In this document: one piece after another, positions 7,300 through 12,794 of the stretch
Layout: each line of letters opens with the position of its first letter
Numbering within the stretch: position 1 is the stretch's first letter
Source: Clostridiaceae bacterium
GTDB taxonomy: Bacteria > Bacillota > Clostridia > Saccharofermentanales > DTU023
Assembly: GCA_012728535.1 (NCBI GenBank)
Contig: JAAYEX010000071.1
Coordinates: 1-12,794 of the forward strand
Length of the DNA stretch: 12,794 nucleotides
Direction: 5' to 3'
Notes under the pieces: model-generated
What the model was told of the DNA's origin: nothing
The model's database searches: none
The model's input: the letters and a program-made list of their open reading frames with translations, nothing else
Position numbers and translations under genes: made by a program

Positions 7300-7763
7300 A
7301 CAAGGCTATTTTAATGGGACGTCTTACCAAAGATCCCGAGATTAGAACAACGCAGAACAACATATCAGTAGCGAATTTCACACTTGCATGTGACAGAAGC
7401 TACAAGGCAGCAGATGGCTCGCGCCAAACAGACTTTATACCTTGTGTCGCCTGGCGCCAAACTGCAGACTTTGCACATCGTTATTTCCGTAAGGGCGATC
7501 GCATGCTGGTAGAAGGTACGATACAACCCCGATCCTGGGAAGATCAGGAAGGGCAACGCCGCTACATCACAGAAATAGTTGTTGATCAGGTTTATTTCTG
7601 TGAGTCGAAGCGCTCTGATGACGGACAAAGCCAAAGCCAGAACTACAATTACGACAATTACTCAAACAGTTTTCCGAGTGAACCGTCGAAATCAGTTGGC
7701 GGAGGCGGCTTTTTGCCGGATCCCGATGAAGATGAAACAGCCTTGCCGTTTGACATGACTTGA
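7296..7763 (+). CDS. ssb: Single-stranded DNA-binding protein
   Basis: SSB coats single-stranded DNA at replication forks and recruits partner proteins. The 155-residue product opens MNKAILMGRLTKDPEIRTT and carries VANFTLACDRSY, FIPCVAWRQTADF and LVEGTIQPRSWED, the OB fold of the family (about 1-105). A Gln/Asn/Ser/Tyr-rich linker follows, then a glycine patch and the acidic tip DPDEDETALPFDMT. In most SSBs the chain ends on the Pro-Phe of this tip; here three more residues follow. Start is set by the ATGA overlap with rpsF, the classic rpsF-ssb-rpsR coupling. It ends TGA followed at once by TAA. Confidence 0.97.
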   Translation: MNKAILMGRLTKDPEIRTTQNNISVANFTLACDRSYKAADGSRQTDFIPCVAWRQTADFAHRYFRKGDRMLVEGTIQPRSWEDQEGQRRYITEIVVDQVYFCESKRSDDGQSQSQNYNYDNYSNSFPSEPSKSVGGGGFLPDPDEDETALPFDMT

Positions 7764-7789
7764 TAAATAAGTTGATTTAAGGAGTAAAT

Positions 7790-8038
7790 ATGAGTAACAG
7801 AAGACGCCGCAGTTATGGTGGTGGCAGCCGCGGGCGTAAGAAGTATTGTGCTTTCTGTGCCGATCATGTCAATGACATTGATTACAAAGACATCAGCACT
7901 CTGGAGAAATATATCTAAGAAAGCAAAAAGATTATGCCTCGCCGAATGACAGGTGTCTGCGCAAAACACCAGCGCGGATTGACCAGTGCCATTCGACGTT
8001 CGCGTCACGTTGCCTTACTGCCATATACGGAAGAATAG
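7790..8038 (+). CDS. rpsR: 30S ribosomal protein S18 (zinc-type), interrupted by an in-frame TAA at codon 43
   Basis: S18 binds S6 and the central domain of 16S rRNA. From ATG 7790 (AAGGAG at 7779-7784, 5 bases before) to TAG 8036-8038 the frame has 82 codons before the final stop, a normal S18 length. Codon 43 (7916-7918) is TAA. The two sides align perfectly with S18: IDYKDISTLEKYI, stop, ESKKIMPRRMTG, where E. coli has YITESGKI and B. subtilis FVSERGKI, so the stop replaces a residue that is Ser or Thr. Cys20, Cys23, Cys57 and His60 form the zinc site of the C+ S18 type. Termination at codon 43 would remove most of the rRNA-binding half. In-frame Met49 and Met53 exist but have no ribosome site. 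A functional gene by readthrough, a damaged copy with a paralogue elsewhere, or sequence error are all possible. Confidence 0.88.
7916..7918 (+). other. In-frame TAA inside rpsR (codon 43)
   Basis: Context is TAT ATC TAA GAA AGC AAA AAG. The replaced residue is Ser or Thr in well-known S18 proteins, so TCA to TAA is the simplest single change. The following bases GAA resemble the GAG after the prfA internal stop. Confidence 0.9.
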
Positions 8039-8072
8039 TTCGCTAAACAAAGGACATTCGAAAAGAATATCT

Positions 8073-8090
8073 GTTGTCTTCCATGACAAC
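8073..8090 (+). other. Small hairpin after rpsR
   Basis: GTTGTC / GACAAC (8073-8078 with 8085-8090) is a 6-bp stem with a TTCCAT loop, 35 bases past rpsR and just before the terminator. It has no U-tract. It may protect the mRNA 3' end or be incidental. Confidence 0.35.
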
Positions 8091-8097
8091 TGAAAAT

Positions 8098-8140
8098 AAC
8101 TTAGCTGCTGATCAGAAATTGATCGCGGCTAAGTTTTTTT
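8098..8140 (+). terminator. Strong rho-independent terminator of the rpsF-ssb-rpsR unit
   Basis: An 11-bp stem AACTTAGCTGC / GCGGCTAAGTT (8098-8108 with 8125-8135, one G-U pair) is topped by a further GATC/GATC pairing and followed by T8134-T8140. It separates this operon from rplI. The gap from here to 8268 has an isolated -10-like TAGAAT at 8166 without a convincing -35. Confidence 0.92.
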
Positions 8141-8268
8141 ATTATAAAAAAGAAATTATCCATGCTAGAATAAAGGTTCAGAAATAAAGAATGATAGTAA
8201 GGGGGCAAGAGAGCGCAATACATTCAGCTAAACGGATCTGAATTTATTGGGTATTCTCCAGATACATT

Positions 8269-8715
8269 ATGAAAGTAATCCTGACTGAGGGCGTTAAAAA
8301 ATTAGGACAAGCAGGCGATGTGATTGAAGTGAAGCGAGGCTATGCGGAGAATTTCCTGTTTAAGAAGGGTTTGGCAGTACCTGCTACAGCAGCTCACATG
8401 AATGAAGTAAAAGCCAAAGCCAAGGCGAGAGCCGATAGTGAGGCCAAACAGCTGGAAGAAGCACAAAAGATTTCTGATGAGCTGTCCGGAAAACACATCG
8501 AAATGAAGGTTAAAACCGGTTCCGGCGGACGTCTTTATGGCACTATTACAGCCCAGAACATTGCCGACTATCTGCAAAAAGATGGCTACAGCGTAGACAA
8601 ACGTGATATTACACTGGCTGAGAGTGTGAAAACTGTGGGTACTTATGAAGTAACAATTCGTTTGCATCCCAGTATCAGCACCAATCTTTTTATTGATGTT
8701 AAATCAGAAGAATAG
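8269..8715 (+). CDS. rplI: 50S ribosomal protein L9
   Basis: L9 is a two-domain dumbbell protein bound near the L1 stalk. The 148-residue product begins MKVILTEGVKKLGQAGDV and continues VKRGYAENFLFKKGLAVPAT, the L9 N-terminal domain signature. A charged helix rich in Lys, Ala and Glu follows (about 41-75), then the C-terminal domain with GSGGRLYGTITAQNIAD and a final LHPSISTNLFIDV. Length equals that of the family. No Shine-Dalgarno sequence lies at a normal distance before the ATG, which is unusual for a ribosomal protein; an AAGGGGG stretch is about 65 bases upstream. The next gene, dnaB, is 24 bases on. It ends in TAG. Confidence 0.96.
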   Translation: MKVILTEGVKKLGQAGDVIEVKRGYAENFLFKKGLAVPATAAHMNEVKAKAKARADSEAKQLEEAQKISDELSGKHIEMKVKTGSGGRLYGTITAQNIADYLQKDGYSVDKRDITLAESVKTVGTYEVTIRLHPSISTNLFIDVKSEE

Positions 8716-8726
8716 TTGAAGCACAG

Positions 8727-8732
8727 AGGAGG
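8727..8732 (+). promoter_or_regulatory. Ribosome binding site fixing the TTG start of dnaB
   Basis: A perfect AGGAGG sits 7 bases before TTG 8740. An earlier in-frame TTG at 8716 touches the rplI stop and has no ribosome site, so 8740 is the start. Confidence 0.85.
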
Positions 8733-8739
8733 AAGAATC

Positions 8740-10119
8740 TTGGAAAAGAAGCCGGCCAAGCTTTCCACCCGTTTGCAGGGTCTGACACTACCGCATTCTG
8801 TACAAGCCGAGCAATCAGTGCTGGGGAGTGCGCTTTACGGCAGTGAGCAGCTGGCAGCAGCTGTGAGTGAACTGACGGTGGAAGATTTTTACGATCCCAA
8901 GCATCGGCTGATTTATGATGCAATCTTAGCTCTGACTGAACGCAATGAAGTATGTGATATCCTGACGGTTACAGACTATCTGGAATCGAATAATCAGATC
9001 GGAAATGCCGGTGGATACGAGTACATAGCTTCCTTGCCCGATAAGACTCCGATCCTGGCCAACTATCCGCAGTACATCGAAGTTGTGCTCAATCATTCTG
9101 AAAAGCGGAAGCTGATTTTTGCTCTGGACGAGATTATCGGCCTCTGCTATTCCTCCAACGAAGATTCTTCAACTCTGATTCAACTTGCTGCACAGAAGAT
9201 ATACCAGATTCGCGAAAGCAGTGATAACGCCGGCTTCGAACGTCTGGGGGTTGTTCTCAGGGAACGAATCCGTGAACTTGAAGAACGTGCAAGCGGCAAA
9301 GCACCACGTCAGCTGAGTACACATTTGCCCAGCATTGATTCAATTATCGGCGGCTTGCGCAAAGGAGGCCTTTACATTCTTGCCTCCCGGCCCGGTGTCG
9401 GCAAATCAGCCTTGTCGCTTAACATTGGACAAAATGTCGCCAATTTTGAAAATGCTACAGTGGCAGTTTTCAGTTTGGAGATGAGCAAGGCTGAAGTGGC
9501 CACCCGTATTTTGATTTCACGTTCAAAAATGCCCTTGAAAAAGCTGGAAACACTGCGGATGAAGGATGAAGTGAGCTGGCAGGAAATCGGTGCGGCTCTG
9601 GGCGATCTATATAGTAAGAAAATCTTTATCGATGACAGATCGGCCATCACGGCAGTCGAAATCCATGCACGCTGCCGCCAGCTCCAACTACAGCATTCGC
9701 TGGACCTGGTGATTGTTGACTATCTCCAGCTGATGGGAAGCGCCAGCCGACGTTCTCTGGCTGAGAACCGCCAGCAGCAAATAGCTGAAATATCACGCAC
9801 CCTGAAAGTAATGGCACGTGAGTTGGACGTACCGGTCATAGCCCTTTCGCAGCTGAATCGTGAAATAGATAAAAGCGGGCGTCAGCCGAGACTGGCAGAT
9901 TTGCGTGAATCCGGTTCGATTGAACAGGATGCTGACGTTGTCATGTTCCTGCACAAGCCTCAAGACGGTGAAGATGATTTCTCAGATCAGGAAGCAGATG
10001 TAGAGTTCATTGTGGAGAAAAACCGTCAGGGACAGACGCGCAAGACTATTTTAAAATTCAATCCCTCACTTATGACTTTCTTTGAAGCTGAAGACACAAT
10101 GCTGGAGGCACCTTTCTAG
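8740..10119 (+). CDS. dnaB: Replicative DNA helicase DnaB
   Basis: DnaB (DnaC in Bacillus naming) is the hexameric helicase that unwinds DNA at the fork. With the TTG start it has 459 residues. The N-terminal domain (about 10-115) contains LPHSVQAEQSVLGSAL and is the primase-interacting part. The RecA-like ATPase domain has Walker A SRPGVGKS (216-223, Lys222), Glu247 in FSLEMSK, and Walker B LVIVDYLQLM with Asp327. SQLNREID and LRESGSIEQDADVV are the usual C-terminal motifs, followed by EKNRQGQT. No intein is present. Pairing with rplI is conserved in Bacillota. It ends in TAG, 8 bases before tilS. Confidence 0.97.
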   Translation: MEKKPAKLSTRLQGLTLPHSVQAEQSVLGSALYGSEQLAAAVSELTVEDFYDPKHRLIYDAILALTERNEVCDILTVTDYLESNNQIGNAGGYEYIASLPDKTPILANYPQYIEVVLNHSEKRKLIFALDEIIGLCYSSNEDSSTLIQLAAQKIYQIRESSDNAGFERLGVVLRERIRELEERASGKAPRQLSTHLPSIDSIIGGLRKGGLYILASRPGVGKSALSLNIGQNVANFENATVAVFSLEMSKAEVATRILISRSKMPLKKLETLRMKDEVSWQEIGAALGDLYSKKIFIDDRSAITAVEIHARCRQLQLQHSLDLVIVDYLQLMGSASRRSLAENRQQQIAEISRTLKVMARELDVPVIALSQLNREIDKSGRQPRLADLRESGSIEQDADVVMFLHKPQDGEDDFSDQEADVEFIVEKNRQGQTRKTILKFNPSLMTFFEAEDTMLEAPF

Positions 10120-10127
10120 TAAATAGC

Positions 10128-11180
10128 ATGAGTTCATATTCAAGATCCAGCTATAATTTTCTAAACTCGCTGCGGGAAACGGTCGAGCGAGATGGTCTGA
10201 TCTCTCCTTCTGATCACATTGTCTGTGCCCTTTCGGGTGGACTTGATTCAGTTATGCTCTTGTACTTCCTGCTCTATTATCGGGAACAGCTTGATTTCGA
10301 GTTGACAGCCTGCCACTTGCACCATGGCATCCGCAGTCTGACTGCAGATGAGGACGAAAGCTTTGTCCGGGAGCTTTGCCTCCGGAAAGAAATCCATCTG
10401 GATGTCAGACATGTAGATGTTCCCGGCCTGGCACAAGAAGAAAAGCTTAGTCTGGAAACCGCCGGCCGCATGGCCAGACATGAATTCTTCCGTGATTTGA
10501 TCAGGAAGTATTCACCGTCAACCACCGGCTCCTGTCGTATTGCTCTGGCACATCACGCTGATGATCTGGTAGAAACATTTCTCCTGAATTTGGGACGCGG
10601 TTCAGGAAGCAGGGGTGCCAGCTCTATGCGGGTATTGGATGGATATATCATTCGTCCCCTGCTGGAGACACGCGAAGCGGACTTGAGAAAAATTGCCCTG
10701 GCTGAGAATATTGCCTGGCAGGAGGATGAAACAAATCTGTCGGACGAGTTTTTGCGCAACCGTATTCGCCACCAGCTGCTGCCACTCTGGTCTGAGCTCG
10801 TGGATTATGATGTAAGCCAGGTTTTGCTTCGTTATATAGCAACAGTTCGTGAAGATGAAGATTATTTGAGCAGTTTGGCGGAGAAGTCACTGAAAACAGC
10901 ACAGCTGCCGGACGGCAGCCTTTCTACAGTCGTTATGGCTGACCTGGATCCCGCTATTCAAAAACGCAGCCTCTTGCTTTATCTGGAGGACTACTACAAA
11001 GAAGAGCTCGATACTGATCAGGCTGATATAAGCAGCGCACATCTGAATGCGGTCTGTCAATCCATAAAAGAAGCCGTGCACGGGGACAAAAAGCAACGCC
11101 GGCACCATTTGCCTCAGGCACTTGTAGCTGAGGTTTCAGAAAGCCGCATTTTGCTACTCAAAAAGGAGAGGCTGTGCTAG
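10128..11180 (+). CDS. tilS: tRNA(Ile)-lysidine synthase, short form
   Basis: TilS attaches lysine to C34 of the tRNA-Ile with a CAU anticodon, so it reads AUA and is charged with isoleucine. The 350-residue product has the N-type ATP pyrophosphatase loop SGGLDS (36-41), HLHHGIRSL, the strongly conserved ALAHHADDLVETFLLNLGRGSG, RPLLE, and the TilS signature DETNLSDEFLRNRIRHQLLP. After about residue 230 only a short helical region remains. Many Bacillota TilS proteins are about 450-480 residues with an extra C-terminal domain, which is missing here although the frame ends cleanly at TAG. No Shine-Dalgarno sequence lies before the ATG; the 8-base gap after dnaB suggests coupling. tilS-hpt-ftsH is a conserved order. 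Confidence 0.94.
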   Translation: MSSYSRSSYNFLNSLRETVERDGLISPSDHIVCALSGGLDSVMLLYFLLYYREQLDFELTACHLHHGIRSLTADEDESFVRELCLRKEIHLDVRHVDVPGLAQEEKLSLETAGRMARHEFFRDLIRKYSPSTTGSCRIALAHHADDLVETFLLNLGRGSGSRGASSMRVLDGYIIRPLLETREADLRKIALAENIAWQEDETNLSDEFLRNRIRHQLLPLWSELVDYDVSQVLLRYIATVREDEDYLSSLAEKSLKTAQLPDGSLSTVVMADLDPAIQKRSLLLYLEDYYKEELDTDQADISSAHLNAVCQSIKEAVHGDKKQRRHHLPQALVAEVSESRILLLKKERLC

Positions 11181-11253
11181 AATACCTCAGGTAAACTATC
11201 GTCATTCCAGGCATGACTTCTCAGTTAAAAGCTAAAATATCAGGAGGTTCATT

Positions 11254-11787
11254 ATGGCTAAAGTTGTTGATCATTTGCTGGTTTCAAAGGAAGAAATTGA
11301 AGGGTTCTGCGAGCGCATCGGAAAACAGATAACTGCCGACTACTCCGGACATGAGATTTATTTGATCTGCGTGCTGAAAGGATCCTTCATGTTTCTGGCC
11401 GATCTTGCACGCCATATAGAACTTCCCTGCATGATTGATTTCATGGCAGTTTCAAGTTATAAAGGTGAACAAAGTACAGGGGTAGTGAAGATCCATAAGG
11501 ACCTGGATTATGACATTTCGGGCAAAAATGTCATAATTGTTGAAGATATTGTTGATACAGGGCTCACTTTAAGTCACTTGAAAAACATGTTAACGACACG
11601 AAATCCTGCTAGCATTCGTATTTGTACGGCATTTGACAAACCATCACGGCGCCTTGCCCCCATTCATATAGACTATGTCGGCAAAGAGATTCCGGACGAA
11701 TTCATCGTAGGTTACGGGCTGGATTTGAATGGACGTTACCGAAATTTGTCTGAAGTTGTAGTATTAAGAGATGATGATGAAGATTAA
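11254..11787 (+). CDS. hpt: Hypoxanthine phosphoribosyltransferase
   Basis: Hpt salvages hypoxanthine (and usually guanine) by joining it to PRPP. The 177-residue product contains the PRPP-binding signature VIIVEDIVDTGLTL (Glu97, Asp98, Asp101), LICVLKGSFMFLADL, IDFMAVSSYKG and the C-terminal FIVGYGLDLNGRYRNL. AGGAGG (11242-11247) lies 6 bases before the ATG. Length and end are normal for the family, so the TAA at 11785 is a genuine terminator, despite being followed by GAA like the internal TAA in rpsR. The gap to tilS is 73 bases without a clear promoter. The downstream ftsH is in the same frame. Confidence 0.96.
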   Translation: MAKVVDHLLVSKEEIEGFCERIGKQITADYSGHEIYLICVLKGSFMFLADLARHIELPCMIDFMAVSSYKGEQSTGVVKIHKDLDYDISGKNVIIVEDIVDTGLTLSHLKNMLTTRNPASIRICTAFDKPSRRLAPIHIDYVGKEIPDEFIVGYGLDLNGRYRNLSEVVVLRDDDED

Positions 11788-11862
11788 GAACAAGTAACAT
11801 TATTTTCTAAGATAGATGAAAATAAGAGTAACAGTTAAAAAAGGCATGAGTAAAGGATAAAC

Positions 11863-12794
11863 ATGAAAAGAAGATCAAAGGGTACGTCGTTTTATTTGAT
11901 TCTGATGATCGGAATCTTACTTCTGACTGTATACATGTCAAATCAAACACGTGAACCAGCGGTCGCTCTCTATGAGGTTGAAGGATATATAGAAAATGGC
12001 GACGTTAAGAGTATTCTGCTCGACGGCACTTCTCTGCAACTCACTTTGACGGAGGCCGCAGTTGCCGAAGGCAAACCTGCACAGATAACGAAGGCCATAC
12101 CGGCTACAGCTATAGACATGTATCTGGAGAAGTTTCTTAACGCTGCGCAGGAAGGTAAAATAGAGAGTTTTGACTATAAACAGCCGACAGATTACAGCGG
12201 TATCATTAATCTGGTGTTTCTGGTGCTGCTGATGGTGTCCATCGGCGCTTTCATTTACGTTTCCTATTCGCGTCAGTCCGGTGACGGCAAGTCGGCTATG
12301 TCTTTCGGCAGGAGTCGCGCTAAACTGAACGATCCCGGCAAAAACAAGGTAACCTTTGAAGATGTCGCCGGCGCCGAAGAAGAGAAGGCTGAGCTGCAGG
12401 AAGTTGTCGATTTTTTACGTGATCCGAAGAAATATTCAGATCTGGGAGCAAAGATTCCCAAGGGTATACTATTGGTCGGGGCGCCCGGTACGGGTAAGAC
12501 TTTGCTGGCCAAAGCCGTGGCAGGAGAAGCGAAAGTACCGTTCTTCTCCATCAGCGGTTCCGATTTTGTAGAAATGTTTGTCGGTGTCGGTGCATCAAGG
12601 GTGCGTGACCTTTTTAATAATGCTAAAAAGCAGACCCCCTGTATTATTTTTATTGATGAAATAGATGCTGTAGGCCGCCAACGCGGTGCAGGTTTAGGGG
12701 GAGGCCATGATGAGCGTGAGCAGACCCTGAACCAGCTCCTGGTTGAGATGGATGGCTTTGGCCCTAATGAAGGTGTAATCGTTCTGGCTGCAAC
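11863..12794 (+). CDS. ftsH: ATP-dependent zinc metalloprotease FtsH, N-terminal part (cut by window edge)
   Basis: FtsH is a membrane-anchored AAA+ protease that degrades misfolded and regulatory proteins. The first 310 residues are visible with no stop. A membrane span at about 10-26 is followed by a short extracytoplasmic region with YIENGDVKSILLDG, a second span at about 113-134, then the AAA domain: VTFEDVAGAEEEKAEL, Walker A VGAPGTGKT (205-213, Lys212), pore loop FVEMFVGVGASRVRDLF, Walker B IIFIDEIDAVG (Asp265, Glu266). The second half with the zinc motif HEXXH lies past the window. AAAGGAT precedes the ATG by about 5 bases. It follows hpt in the conserved order. Confidence 0.97.
   Translation, partial: MKRRSKGTSFYLILMIGILLLTVYMSNQTREPAVALYEVEGYIENGDVKSILLDGTSLQLTLTEAAVAEGKPAQITKAIPATAIDMYLEKFLNAAQEGKIESFDYKQPTDYSGIINLVFLVLLMVSIGAFIYVSYSRQSGDGKSAMSFGRSRAKLNDPGKNKVTFEDVAGAEEEKAELQEVVDFLRDPKKYSDLGAKIPKGILLVGAPGTGKTLLAKAVAGEAKVPFFSISGSDFVEMFVGVGASRVRDLFNNAKKQTPCIIFIDEIDAVGRQRGAGLGGGHDEREQTLNQLLVEMDGFGPNEGVIVLAA

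Noticed and set aside
4157..7918. Selenocysteine or pyrrolysine insertion
   Set aside because: Those use UGA and UAG, not UAA, and neither family has such a residue at these sites.
7952..7970. Hairpin GGTGT/ACACC downstream of the rpsR internal stop as a recoding element
   Set aside because: Only 5 bp with a 9-base loop, more than 30 bases past the stop, and explained by conserved S18 codons; no matching structure follows the prfA stop.
3947..8038. Complete reassignment of UAA to an amino acid (alternative genetic code)
   Set aside because: rpmE, prmC and hpt end in TAA at natural family ends, and rpmE is followed at once by a terminator hairpin. Full reassignment would also fuse hpt to ftsH. 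Partial decoding remains possible.
1..12794. Mobile elements, CRISPR arrays, tRNA or rRNA genes
   Set aside because: No transposase, long inverted or direct repeats, spaced repeats or cloverleaf sequences were seen on either strand.

Overview
The window looks like a housekeeping stretch of a Bacillota (Firmicutes) chromosome, most likely Clostridia-like. The evidence is the gene orders rpmE / YqhQ-like DUF1385 gene / prmC / prfA / sua5, rpsF-ssb-rpsR, rplI-dnaB and tilS-hpt-ftsH, purine-rich AGGAGG-type ribosome binding sites, and the use of TTG starts. The genus cannot be named from sequence alone. I see no transposase, CRISPR array, tRNA, rRNA or phage gene.

Layout. Positions 1-1362 hold most of a minus-strand 1-pyrroline-5-carboxylate dehydrogenase gene that runs off the left edge. 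A divergent intergenic region carries a near-consensus sigma-A promoter for rpmE. Next on the plus strand come rpmE with its own terminator, a YqhQ-type DUF1385 membrane protein, prmC (release-factor glutamine methyltransferase), prfA (its substrate, RF1), and one long gene fusing Sua5/TsaC (tRNA t6A synthesis) to a low-molecular-weight, arginine-type phosphatase. A second unit has a leader that folds like an S6:S18 binding site, followed by rpsF, ssb and rpsR, and ends at a strong terminator. A third run, rplI-dnaB-tilS-hpt-ftsH, continues off the right edge. Translation termination and its maturation (prmC, prfA), decoding-related tRNA modification (sua5, tilS), ribosomal proteins (L31, S6, S18, L9), replication (ssb, dnaB), purine salvage (hpt) and membrane proteolysis (ftsH) are therefore packed together.

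The outstanding observation is that two normally essential translation genes, prfA and rpsR, are each interrupted by a single in-frame TAA. Reading frame, family alignment and full length are perfectly preserved on both sides. Both sites read hydrophobic(Leu/Ile)-TAA-Glu-Ser, and both would be restored by a TCA (Ser) codon. One gene encodes the factor that itself reads UAA. Elsewhere in the window TAA ends only 3 of 12 complete genes while TAG ends 6. This could be UAA readthrough, suppression or programmed recoding, or it could be point mutation or sequence error; the window alone cannot decide. Both genes are annotated as full-length coding regions with the internal stop marked.

Secondary points are the Sua5-phosphatase fusion, an approximately 80-residue genetically encoded acidic tail on S6, a short TilS lacking the usual C-terminal region, an SSB whose C-terminal tip is extended past the usual terminal Phe, and a perfect palindrome in the pruA upstream region.
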